A stretch of DNA of 64,000 nt from contig CAUYUJ010020739.1 of NCBI GenBank assembly GCA_963575745.1, positions 1 through 64,000 of the forward strand, given 5' to 3'. The stretch is from Prorocentrum cordatum (Eukaryota; Sar; Dinophyceae; Prorocentrales; Prorocentraceae). A program made the translations under genes and the position numbers. Positions 42,104 to 50,892 of this stretch are shown here, piece by piece. The notes under the pieces are model-generated. The model searched no databases and was not told the origin of the DNA. It saw only the letters and a list, made by a program, of their open reading frames with translations. The number at the start of each line of letters is the position of its first letter. Position 1 is the first letter of the stretch.

Positions 42104-42611
42104 TTTCCGCCGATTCGGCTTTCCCCGACTCGGCTGCAGCTCTCCGCCGATCCGGTCCCTTTCGATCGCCGAGCCGACGGATCGATTCGATTTCGGGCTC
42201 TCCTGCCGCCCAGGCGGGGGCAGAGGGGAGGGGCGGGCCGTCTCGGAAGGCTCCGAAGGCTTGTCGACTTCCGGAGTTTTTTCAGCCTCCTGCCCGAAGA
42301 CAGAACGAAAAACCTCTCGGAAGGCGTGAGGGCTCCTGAGCAGCCACGCCGCCTGCGACGAAGGCCTTTTCCTTCTCTCGGGTTGACCCAAGAGGGAGTC
42401 CGGCGACAAGGGGGTGGTGCAGTAGCTTTGGTGCAATCGATTTGTGGGGGTCCAGTACATTTGGGGCGTGCAGGAAATTCCAGGGCGCGAATGTATTGCT
42501 GGAGTTTCGCGTGTAACACAGTGCTTGCAATACAATGCAGTACGATTCTCTGGCGCAGTACGCTTGCAATACAATTTGCCCCGAATCTGTTGCACCACCC
42601 CCTTCTCATCG
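42104..42611. other. No gene seen; sequence between repeats
   Basis: A short segment near 42475-42575 repeats GTGTAACACAGTGCTTGCAA / GCAATACAAT motifs. Frames have no recognisable domains. Confidence 0.4.
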
Positions 42612-42773
42612 GGTGTGGACAGACCTCCTACCCTGACACGTCGATTAAGGAATCGGCCGTTTCCGGTTCGCGAGAGGGCGCCGCGACCGTCATTTTTGCG
42701 GGTCCAGGTCCGCCGGTTTCGGTCCCAGGCCGTTTTCTCTAAAGGGAGGTTTACTAAAGGGAGGTTTGTCCAC
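42612..42773. mobile_element. TIR element, family D copy 2
   Basis: GGTGTGGACAGACCTCC on the left and GGGAGGTTTGTCCACC on the right. The body is about 90% like copy 1 by eye. A duplicated AAAGGGAGGTTTACTAAAGG lies near the right end. Confidence 0.8.
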
Positions 42774-43002
42774 CGCCGATTTCTGCTGGACCCCCTTTTG
42801 GGTCACCCGAATTCTCTTTTTGGTCGTGGCCGCAAGCGAAGGCGCAGGCGGCGGGTCGGCATGTCCGGGGCGCGGCCCTTACTAATCTACAGCGAGCAGC
42901 AAACTAGAGCGCGGGGTCAAATCTAAGCTGTCTACGCCGCCGAGCTGCGCTGCGGTGAGCAGGGGGCAAGTCACCCGACTTCTCCAAGGGCTCCCAGGAG
43001 GG

Positions 43003-43142
43003 CGCGAAGTTATTCGCGCTTCGCGCTTCGCCGTCCTCGTTCCTTCTCCCCCTCCTCCTCGTCCTCCTATTCTCCCTTTGGGGGAGCGGCGCGAGAGCGC
43101 GAAGTTATTCGCGCTTCGCGGAGCGCGAAGCGCGAAGCTGGG
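43003..43142. repeat. Duplicated GCGCGAAG hairpin sequence
   Basis: GCGAAGTTATTCGCGCTTCG occurs near 43004 and again near 43099, each self-complementary through CGCGAAG/CTTCGCG. A CTCCTCC tract lies between them. Confidence 0.65.
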
Positions 43143-43245
43143 AGCCCTAGCCCCCCTCGACCGCCCCAGAGTCCCACCCAGCGTGCATGCTCTGGCACGC
43201 CGGCCTCCGACGCCCCGGCCATCCTCCCTCTGGAGAAGTCGGAAG

Positions 43246-43409
43246 TCAGGAGGGAAACAAACACAGAGACACCATCAATCCCCGATTCCCCAGAACATGG
43301 GGAAGATATGGGAAGGGGGGGGGGAAGACAGAAACCCCGAAAACATGGGGAAATATGGGGGATCTGTTCATTTGTGTGTGCTTATTCGTGTGTCCTGGGG
43401 CCCCTTGAG
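43246..43409 (+). mobile_element. Family B repeat, copy 4
   Basis: TCAGGAGGGAAACAAACACA, then ATCCCCGATTCCCCAGAAC at the left. TTATTCGTGTGTCCTGGGG, then CCCCTTGA at the right. Confidence 0.75.
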
Positions 43410-43494
43410 AAAAGGCGTGGGCACCGCGTCGTACTTCGCATGGTGTCTGGACGGCTCTGCAGGCGGCCCGCGCAGGACGCTCGCCCCGCGAACC

Positions 43495-43790
43495 TCAAGT
43501 CGGGTCTGTCCCTCTACAGGGGGAAAAGTCAAAAATAGTCAAATGACCATTTTCGAGCACTTTCAGGAGCGAAAGAAGGACGTACATGTACATGAATCCA
43601 CGCTGGTTTCGAGAGCACACATTGCACAAATGTTCTCATCACGCGGCCGGTTTCGCGAATCGAGGGGCCGTGTTCATGTACATAGCTGGGCGCGTACGTC
43701 CTTTGTGGGCTCCCTACACTTGGGGGTATTTTTGGGGTATCTTTAATTTTTTCGCCCAAATCCGGCTGTATGGGGACAGGCCCGACCTAG
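43495..43790. mobile_element. Family A MITE, copy 9, with a nested family I element
   Basis: The outer ends TCAAGTCGGGTCTGTCCCTC and TGGGGACAGGCCCGACCTA are family A. Family I (43566-43713) sits inside and accounts for the extra length over the usual 165 bp. Confidence 0.8.
43566..43713. mobile_element. TIR element, family I copy 2 (nested)
   Basis: ACGTACATGTACATGAATCC on the left and GTTCATGTACATAGCTGGG, then CGCGTACGTC, on the right. It aligns with 13694-13828. Confidence 0.65.
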
Positions 43791-43904
43791 CGCTGACCAC
43801 GAAGAGGTGGCTGGAAGTGTTGGATGCATGCTGCATGTTTCAGATTATAGTTGTTGCACGCTGGCGAACCTCCACAACATTGGCCCGGGGCGACGGTGTC
43901 TTGG

Positions 43905-44005
43905 CGCTGTGTGCGATGCATCGGCAATGTGGCTCGATGGTGGGCTCGAGCAATTATTTCCACGTCAACAACGCCGATGCATCGGCGGTGCGGCGCGATC
44001 CTTCA
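43905..44005. mobile_element. Family F element, copy 5
   Basis: GATGCATCGGCAATGTGGCT, GGGCTCGAGC and CCACGTCAACAACGCCGATG, ending GGTGCGGCGCGATCC. It is closely similar to copy 6 (44770). Confidence 0.6.
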
Positions 44006-44048
44006 CAACCCTAGATATCCTTGCCCGATCTCAGTCAAGCAAGAGAAA

Positions 44049-44198
44049 ACATGAATTGTCGAAGGTGCGCGCGGAGTTCATGGATCTGCGCTGGACCCCC
44101 GACGGCAGCTTTGGCGACGCCCCTGGCGCGGTCACCGCGCCGTAGAGGGGTGTTCAGCGCCGACACACGAACTCCGCGTGGACCTTCGAACATTTATG
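44049..44198. mobile_element. TIR element, family E copy 2
   Basis: ACATGAATTGTCGAAGGTGC, then GCGGAGTTC at the left. GAACTCCGCGTGGACCTTCG, then AACATTTATG at the right. About 45 bp inverted. Confidence 0.75.
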
Positions 44199-44769
44199 CG
44201 TTGGGGATCGATGTTCGGGATTTGCTGGCGTCTGCGCTGGTTCCCTTTTTGTGAAGAATCGGGATGCTCTCCAGCAGTTACGCCTCGCCGAATCGTCCCG
44301 AACGTCCGCCAAATGCCCATTCGGGTGCGCGTGATCCAGGCCCGCGCTAGAGTTCCAGGTCCCCTAGATTGGTTGGACTAAATGTTTTTGTGGATAGTGC
44401 AATGGTGATTGCTTCTTGCTTCCGAGGCGGATTCATCGAGACAGCGGAGGCCTTTCCTGGTGTGTTTGTTCTTTTGGGGCCTCCTGGAGTCTTCTCTTCG
44501 CAACGTCTGGATCTGCTACGAGACACGGGTCAAGATGAACCCCAGGAGGGCTCCAGGGATGGAGTTTGATCGGGTTTGGGCCGGGTGGGATATCCGCCGT
44601 ACATATTGCCCAAGGAGGCATAACCACAATTTTGTAATCTGCATTGCGGTTGGCCTGTTTCGCTCTCAGTCCATGCAGGACCCCCGCCCCACTAACCACG
44701 AAATTGTGGTTGGAAGTTTCGTGTTTTTGTTTTGATGTTTCGTTTTCGGCCATCATTCTTGCAATCCGA

Positions 44770-44875
44770 AATGGGGTCGGAGGCGCCGATGCATCGGCGA
44801 CGTTGGCAATGCATCGGCGATCTGGCTCTATGTGGAGCTCGAGCACTTCCACGTCAACAGCACCGATATGCAACT
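44770..44875. mobile_element. Family F element, copy 6
   Basis: AATGGGGTCGGAGGCGCCGA at the left, then GATGCATCGGCGACGTTGGC, TGTGGAGCTCGAGC and CCACGTCAACAGCACCGATA. Confidence 0.6.
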
Positions 44876-44934
44876 CCAGACACTCTCACCCAATTCGAGC
44901 CTGACACAAGGAATTGCTCCACAAAGCTGCACAC

Positions 44935-45068
44935 ATTATGTTTGGAAGGTGCGCGCGGATCTCTTTGGATCTGCGCTGGACCCCTCTGCGCTGTGGGTGC
45001 CTGCTCACTCTTTTGGGAGGGGGGGGCCGGCGTCGACCGAAGAACCCGCTCGGACCTCGAACACACTG
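44935..45068. mobile_element. Family E element, copy 3 (right end diverged)
   Basis: ATTATGTTTGGAAGGTGCGC, then GCGGATCTC and GGATCTGCGCTGGACC match copies 1 and 2. The right end, CGGACCTCGAACACAC, is a weak match. Confidence 0.5.
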
Positions 45069-45336
45069 CGCGCACGGGTAGAGGGTGATCGTCTTTTCGA
45101 TTCATCGTTTTGCCGATCGGCGCGGGCCCCAAACCCCCCCCCCTCCCCCCCTGGAGTGGATCTTGGCTGTTTTGGGCGAATGTCTCGAGCAGGTCGGGGC
45201 TCCCCTCGCAGGACGCACGGTTCCGAACAGCTGCAGCACTCGGGCAAACCACCGCACTGAGCAGAGGTCCAGGGCCAGATCCCCCCCCCTTTCCGCCAAA
45301 TGCCGAACTGCCGAATAAAAAAAACGCTCACAAGGT

Positions 45337-45498
45337 TCAGGAGGGATCAGAACACAGGCACAATTCATCGTCGATCCCCGCGAAAATATAGGAAAATATG
45401 AGACTTTGGGCGTGAAGACAAAGACCCAGAAAATATGGGAAGATATGGGGAACCTTTCTATTTGTGTGCATTTATTTGTGTGCCCCAGGGCCCCTTCA
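45337..45498 (+). mobile_element. Family B repeat, copy 5
   Basis: TCAGGAGGGATCAGAACACA, then AATTCATCGTCGATCCCCGC at the left. TTATTTGTGTGCCCC, then AGGGCCCCTTCA at the right. Confidence 0.8.
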
Positions 45499-45693
45499 AA
45501 GGTTGGAGATTGTCTTGCCGGTTTCCGTCGGCCCTCTCGGCGGCTTTTTCGAGCCTCGGGCCTCGGGGAGGGGTGCCGTCCGGCAGAAGCGCGCCCCGAC
45601 GAGGGCGCTTTTTCTCGGGGGCTGCCCGACGTGTCCCGAGCGGCCACTGGAGGCCCGAGTTGCAGCCATGGCGCTACCATTAATAGGGCAACA

Positions 45694-45873
45694 AACAGTG
45701 ACATAAACAGAACAACTCGGAGGTCCGTGCGGATTTCTCGAATCGGCGCTGGACTTCCCTCCTTGGCGCGCGGATCGCGCCAGGGGCGGCGCCGGAGGCG
45801 CCGCCAGGGGGCCCCATCGCCGATCCGAGAAATCCGCGCGGACCTCAGAGTTGTTATGTTTATGTCAGTGTTC
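45694..45873. mobile_element. TIR element, family E copy 4 (best preserved)
   Basis: ACAGTGACATAAACAG, then AACTCGGAGGTCCGTGCGG at the left. CCGCGCGGACCTCAGAGTTG, then TTTATGTCAGTGT at the right. About 55 bp inverted repeat with few mismatches. The GC-rich centre holds GGCGGCGCCGGAGGCGCCGC. Confidence 0.85.
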
Positions 45874-45883
45874 GTTTCCTCAA

Positions 45884-46046
45884 TTAAGTCGGGCGTGTCC
45901 CTCTACAGGAGGAATAGTCAAACATAGCAAAATCCAAAGCAAAAAGTATGGGGACGATTTGTCCACTCTTTTGCGTATTGTCTGGCTGCTTTTTTATTTT
46001 TTTCTTTTCGTCCAAATTCCGCCTGTAGAATAACATGCCCGACTGC
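45884..46046. mobile_element. Family A MITE, copy 10
   Basis: The left TIR TTAAGTCGGGCGTGTCCCTC and right TIR CGCCTGTAGAATAACATGCC, then CGACT. It begins 10 bp after the family-E element ends. Confidence 0.8.
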
Positions 46047-46724
46047 AGACTGCCAGCAGATAAGAAGAACGCAGGGCCTTTCCTGGCCTCGGCGAGCCTC
46101 GGCCGCGCTCTGGTCCCCCGACGTGGACCTCCGGAGCGGGCCCGAAAGAGACCAGAGCCCCTCCGGAACCCCGCGTGGTCCCTGTTCCCGGATACAGTCG
46201 GGGCCCTGAAGGAGGAACCCTTTTCGTTGGGGAGGGGCTCCGCGTTTCCTAAGTGTTTCACAGCTTGCCTCAGGTTGTCCTTATGTTTTCGATAGGAAAT
46301 CGAAGCTGAACTTATGGAGAAAAGGGGCCTCGTTCCTTATTTAGAGTTCCTTAGGTCAAGGCCCCGACTGTAGCTTCACGAGAGCTGAGGTGGCTCCAGA
46401 GTAGCAGCCGGCACCGCAGGGCAGCCCCTGATTGCGTTCAGGCTTCCGGCAGGAATGCCCACGGCAGCTTGCCGGAAGGGGTAGCTTTTGCCCCGACGGG
46501 CCTGTTCTGAACGTTTCCCAAGACGTCGGCCCTGGAGCCTGCCAGAAGCTCCTTCGGAGGCTCCTTCCACGAGCTTCCAGAGCGCCTTCGAGGGGCGTTG
46601 GAGGGCCCCTTCTGGCGCTCCGCTGCCCGGGCTTTGGACTCCCCACAAGTTTGAGCGCCTCGGCTGTACGACCCGACCGCCGTACGACCCGAAGATCACT
46701 CGGGCCCGACGGGGAGGAGGGTGG
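46047..46724. other. No recognised gene
   Basis: Mixed GC-rich sequence with short frames only; I see nothing else in it. Confidence 0.4.
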
Positions 46725-46822
46725 GTCCTCCTCCCCCTCCCCCTCCTCCTCCTCCTCCTCCTCCTCCTCCTCCTCCTCCTCCTCCTCCTCCTCCTCCTCC
46801 TCCTCCTCCTCCTCCTCCTCCT
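46725..46822. repeat. (CTC)n array
   Basis: About 100 bp of nearly pure CTC triplets. Confidence 0.95.
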
Positions 46823-47369
46823 CCCCCATCGCTCCCCGCCGAGAGTGTCGATCCCTTCTCTCCCGGCTGCGTGTGGCTTCCCTCCTGCGTGCGTGCGTGA
46901 GGCCTCTAGGGAGGCCCTTGCTGCCACGGCTGGTTTCGCCTCGAGACCGTGGTCAGGAGTTCCCATCCTCCCTCGCCCTTCCCTCACGTCCACGCGCTGT
47001 CCCCACCCGACAGGTTGGAGTTCTTGGACTGTAAGAACAAAGAGCTCCCAACCCGCTTCGCCCATCCTGCTGGCCGCGGCCACCAGGCCCCAAGGGCCCC
47101 AGTGCTCGCTGAGCGTCCCGCCTCATGTCTTCGACGAATGATGCTTGCAAACCGCGGCCGCCGGGCCCCCAAGGGACTTAGTGGGACTGTCTTGTAATGC
47201 AAATTCGAAGCAATGTTTGCGTTTTTGCCACGTTTCGGGCCGCGGGACCTTGACGTATCGATCCGGCCCCAGAGATCACGCACCGACGAGGCTGAGCATT
47301 CGGGGCATGATGTTTGGCGACGTGTGTTGACCACGGTTGCACCCCCCCGATGGCCAAGGTCATGGGGCC
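46823..47369. other. No recognised gene; partial copy of the GGAGGCCCT module
   Basis: GGGAGGCCCTTGCTGCCACG near 46910, then TTTCGCCTCGAGACCGTGG, resembles the modules at 10710 and 14065. Confidence 0.45.
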
Positions 47370-47572
47370 AGTCTTGCATGGCATGTTTTCCACCACCACC
47401 ACCATAAGCTGGAGGGGGAGGGGGTCCTCCTCCTCCTCCTGCTCCTCGTCCTCTTCGTCCTCCTCCTCCTCCTGCTCCTCTTCGTCCTCCTCCTCCTCCT
47501 CCTCCTCCTCCTCCTCTCCCTCCCCCCCTCCAAATTATGGTGGTGGTGGTGGAAAACAGGCCCATCAAGTTT
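47370..47572. mobile_element. TIR element, family J, with a (CTC)n interior
   Basis: CATGTTTTCCACCACCACCA, then CCATAA at the left. TTATGGTGGTGGTGGTGGAA, then AACAGG at the right. The space between is a CTC/TCC array (about 47425-47525). As in family C, a microsatellite lies between inverted ends. Confidence 0.65.
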
Positions 47573-47944
47573 GCTGGTCTCCTTCAGGCAGGCCTAGGAC
47601 CAAGGATGAACATGCATCGCTCATCCGAAGAGGTCTCGGAGCGTTCCGGAGCGCGCTGGGTCGGCCGCGGTGCCCGAGCTTCGAGTGTGCCCTCGTCGTG
47701 CGGTTCACCGGAGGGCTCTGGGCAATGCCGGCGGACACGGGAGGACTTCGAGGGGTCTCGCATGACTCCACGCGCCGGTCCCATACATGTGTATACATGT
47801 ATATATATGTATATATATACACATGTCTACACATACATGTGTTGGTATGGGGATACAATATATGTATATCTCAGAGTGATGGGGACGAACGTTCATCCAT
47901 TGTCCCTGGTGCGTGGCTGAAACGGGGATCCGTGGTGAGGATTC

Positions 47945-48055
47945 TGCGTGTTGCGTTGTTGTTGTTGTTGTTGTTGTTGTTGCTGTTGCTGTTGTTGTTG
48001 CTGCTGTTGTTGTTTTTGTTTGTTTGTTTGTTTGTTTGTTTGTTTGTTTGTTTGT
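47945..48055. repeat. (GTT)n and (GTTT)n microsatellites
   Basis: GTT/GCT triplets at about 47955-48010 pass into (GTTT)n at about 48015-48055. Confidence 0.95.
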
Positions 48056-48069
48056 GTGTTGTCGTCGTC

Positions 48070-48268
48070 CCATCCGCGACCCACCCGCGACCCACACCGC
48101 GACCCACCCCGCGACCCACTCCGCGACCCACCCCGCGACCCACCCCGCGACCCATCCGCGACCCACCTGCGACCCACCCGCGACCCACTTGCGACCCACC
48201 CGCGACCCACCCGCGACCCACCCGCGACCCACCCGCGACCCACCCGCGACCCAGCCGCGACCCACCTG
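48070..48268. repeat. 11-12-bp minisatellite, unit CCCGCGACCCA
   Basis: About 17 head-to-tail units, with TGCGACC, CCCCGCGACC and CACCGCGACC variants, spanning 200 bp directly after the GTTT array. Confidence 0.9.
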
Positions 48269-48424
48269 CGACATAACCCTCTTTGGTTTAACGAACCAAA
48301 TCGGCGCCTACGGTCGGCTCGTTGTATGATTTGTGCAACGTTGGCGCCTGCGGCGGGCTTCTCCATAGTCTCGCAGGCTGCCGACGTCCCCACCCACCCC
48401 TCACTCTTATGCGCATCTCCGGGG

Positions 48425-49560
48425 TGTTACGTATGTATGTATGCATGTATATATATGTATATATATATTATATATGTATGTATAGACATGTGCGTATACA
48501 TATATATATATACATACATGTATACATATATATCTATGTATATATATGCGTCGGGCATGTGTGTATGTATGCATGCATGCATGTATGTATGTATGTAAGT
48601 ACGTATGTTTGTTTGTGTGTGTTTATGTATGTATGTATGTATGTATGTATGTATGTACTTATGTATGTATGCATGTATGCATGTATATGTGTACGTATTT
48701 GTGTATGGATGTATGTGTGTATGTCTGTATGTACGTATGTATGTATGTATGTATGTATGTATGTATGTGTGTATGTGTGTATGTATGTATGTATTGATGG
48801 ATGGACGGATGCATGGATGGAAGGATGGATGGATGGATGGATGTGAGTATGTACGTACGGACGTACGTACGTACGTACGTTTGTTTGTATGTATGTATGT
48901 ATGTGTGTAACTATCTACGAATATACACATCTGTACACATATACATATACATGCATATACCTATACATGTATATGTATGTATGTATACACATGTGTGTAT
49001 ATCCATATATACATATATACATGTATACACATATATATATATATATATATGTGTATACTTTTTATATACATATATATATATATGCATTGGGTATGTGTGT
49101 ATGTATGCATGCATGCATGTATGCATGCATGTATGTATGTATGTCAGTAAGTTTGTATGTATGCATGTATTATGTATGTATGTATGTATGTACGTATGTG
49201 TGTATGGATGTATGTGTGTATGTCTGTATGTACGTATGTCTGTATGTATGTATGTATGTATGTACGTATGTGTGTATGTGTGTATGTATGTATGTATGTA
49301 CGGACGTATGGATGGATGCATGGATGGAAGGATGGATGGATGGATGGATGTGAGTATGTACGTACGTACTTACGTACGTACGTACGTACGTATGTCTGTC
49401 TGTATGTATGTATGTATGTACGTATGTATGTACGTATGTATGTATGTATGTACGTATGTATGTATGTATGTGTATAACTATCTACGAATCTACATATTTG
49501 TACCCATATACATATCCATGCCTATATCTATACATATACACATATATATATATATATATA
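48425..49560. repeat. 1.1-kb (TATG)n complex with internal duplication
   Basis: TATG, TACG, TGGA and TATA tracts alternate. Landmarks recur in order: GCATGGATGGAAGGATGG at 48811 and 49318, and AACTATCTACGAAT at 48909 and 49476, so a block of roughly 510-570 bp was duplicated. Cys/Tyr frames are artefacts. Confidence 0.9.
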
Positions 49561-49740
49561 CATCTATATGTACACATCGGGTTCCCGAGTCGGGGGCCTT
49601 CTCCCAGCTGCCCCTGGTCCCCGAGGGGGCGCCGGGCTCTCCGGGAAGCCTCCCCAGCGGCCCGAGAGCCGCCCAGGCGGCCTCCAGTGGCGTCGAAGAG
49701 ACACCAGAGGGCCTCCAGATGTCGAAAGCGCGCCACTTGA

Positions 49741-49885
49741 TCACCCTGTAATTGAAAAGGGTGTGTGTGCTCGCAGAACCCCCCCCCCTCCCCCCCTTCC
49801 AAGGGGGGGTGAGATTTTCGACCCCCCCCCCTCCCCCCCTTGCGGGGGGGGGGTCTGACCTCCCCCCCCCCTTAAGGGGGAGATC
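49741..49885. repeat. C-run and G-run hairpin-prone tract
   Basis: Runs such as CCCCCCCCTCCCCCCCTT alternate with GGGGGGG three times, giving potential stems and G-quadruplexes. Confidence 0.75.
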
Positions 49886-49899
49886 CAGCGGCGCGCCCT

Positions 49900-50660
49900 C
49901 CCAGATGTCCCGCGTAGCTTCCGGACGGCCCTGGATAGCTTCAAGACAACCCAAGACATCTCGACGAGCGCTCCCCGGAGGGCCCCAAAGAGGTTACAAC
50001 AACATTGGATGTTCCAAACATTGTTCAATGTTTTTTGGGGTTCTCGGTCTTGTCCAGCTTCCGACGCTACACGACGTTCCAAGAGGCCCCCAAGACCGTT
50101 CAAAGACGGCCCACGAGGCCCCCGAGAGGGCCCCAAGGCCCAAGACACCCCGAGAGGGGCCCACGACGGCTTAAGAGAGCCCCAAGACGGCCCCAAGAGG
50201 GGCCCAAGAGCAGGAGACCCAAAGGACAATTCTAGCCTTCGGTCCCAAGATGCCCCCAGACGATCCAAGAAAACTCGACGAGCGTTCCCCAGAGGGCCCC
50301 AAGAGGCAAACACCATTGATGCTCCAAATGGTTTCCATGTTTTCGGGGTACTCGGCTTTTCCAGCTTCCAGCGCTCCACGACGTCCCAGGAGGCCCCCAC
50401 GACAGCCCCGAGACGGCCAAGAGTGCCCAAAGACGGCCAAAGGGGGTCCCAAGCGGCCCTACAGGCACCCAAGACGCCCCAAGACGGTCCCAAGAGGGGC
50501 CCGAGCCGAGCGCAGGAGCCCGAAGCGACAATTCGAGCCTTTCGTAAGCTCTTATATGTGTGTTTGAGCGTCTCGCTGTTTCCAGTCTGTGGCGCTCCAC
50601 GAGGTCTCAAGGGACCCCCAGGACCGCCCTGAGACAGGCCATGAGGTTACCGGGCCCAAA
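49900..50660 (-). repeat. Degenerate CCAAGA satellite with a 314-bp higher-order repeat
   Basis: CCCAAGACGGCCCCAAGAGG-type phrases fill the region. A longer unit beginning CTCGACGAGCG restarts at 49960 and 50274; a third, weaker start is near 50555. It is the inverse of the CTTGGG arrays at 11960 and 58290. Confidence 0.75.
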
Positions 50661-50744
50661 CGCCACCGCACATTTAAGACAAAATGCTTCGTCAAGAACG
50701 GCGTTGTCTCAAATTCTTAGACGCTTCGCGTATCCCCACCACCA

Positions 50745-50777
50745 CCGTAGCCTTGGCTCAAGCCGCTCTGGCTCGAG
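50745..50777 (+). other. Tandem relic of the dinoflagellate spliced leader
   Basis: CCGTAGCCTTGGCTCAAG (50745-50762) is the 22-base dinoflagellate spliced leader minus its first base and three internal bases. It is followed at once by CCGCTCTGGCTCGAG, which differs from the leader's last 15 bases, CCATTTTGGCTCAAG, by four transitions. A leader followed by a leader lacking its first seven bases is the signature of mRNAs that were trans-spliced, reverse-transcribed into the genome and trans-spliced again. It lies 115 bp upstream of a start codon. Confidence 0.75.
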
Positions 50778-50892
50778 CGGGCCTCAGCGGCTGGCCGGCT
50801 GTGGCCGGGCTTCTGCCCCTCGGTCCTCGGCCTCCCCGCCCGCGGGGGCGTGCGAGGGGTTCGCCCCCCTCCGCGCCCCCGCTCGCTCGGCC

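Noticed and set aside
46356-46829. Poly-Glu minus-strand frame near 46.7 kb.
   Set aside because: Translation of the CTC array at 46725-46822.
48427-49751. Cys/Tyr/Met-rich and His/Thr-rich frames of 100-316 codons.
   Set aside because: Translations of TATG-type repeats on the two strands.
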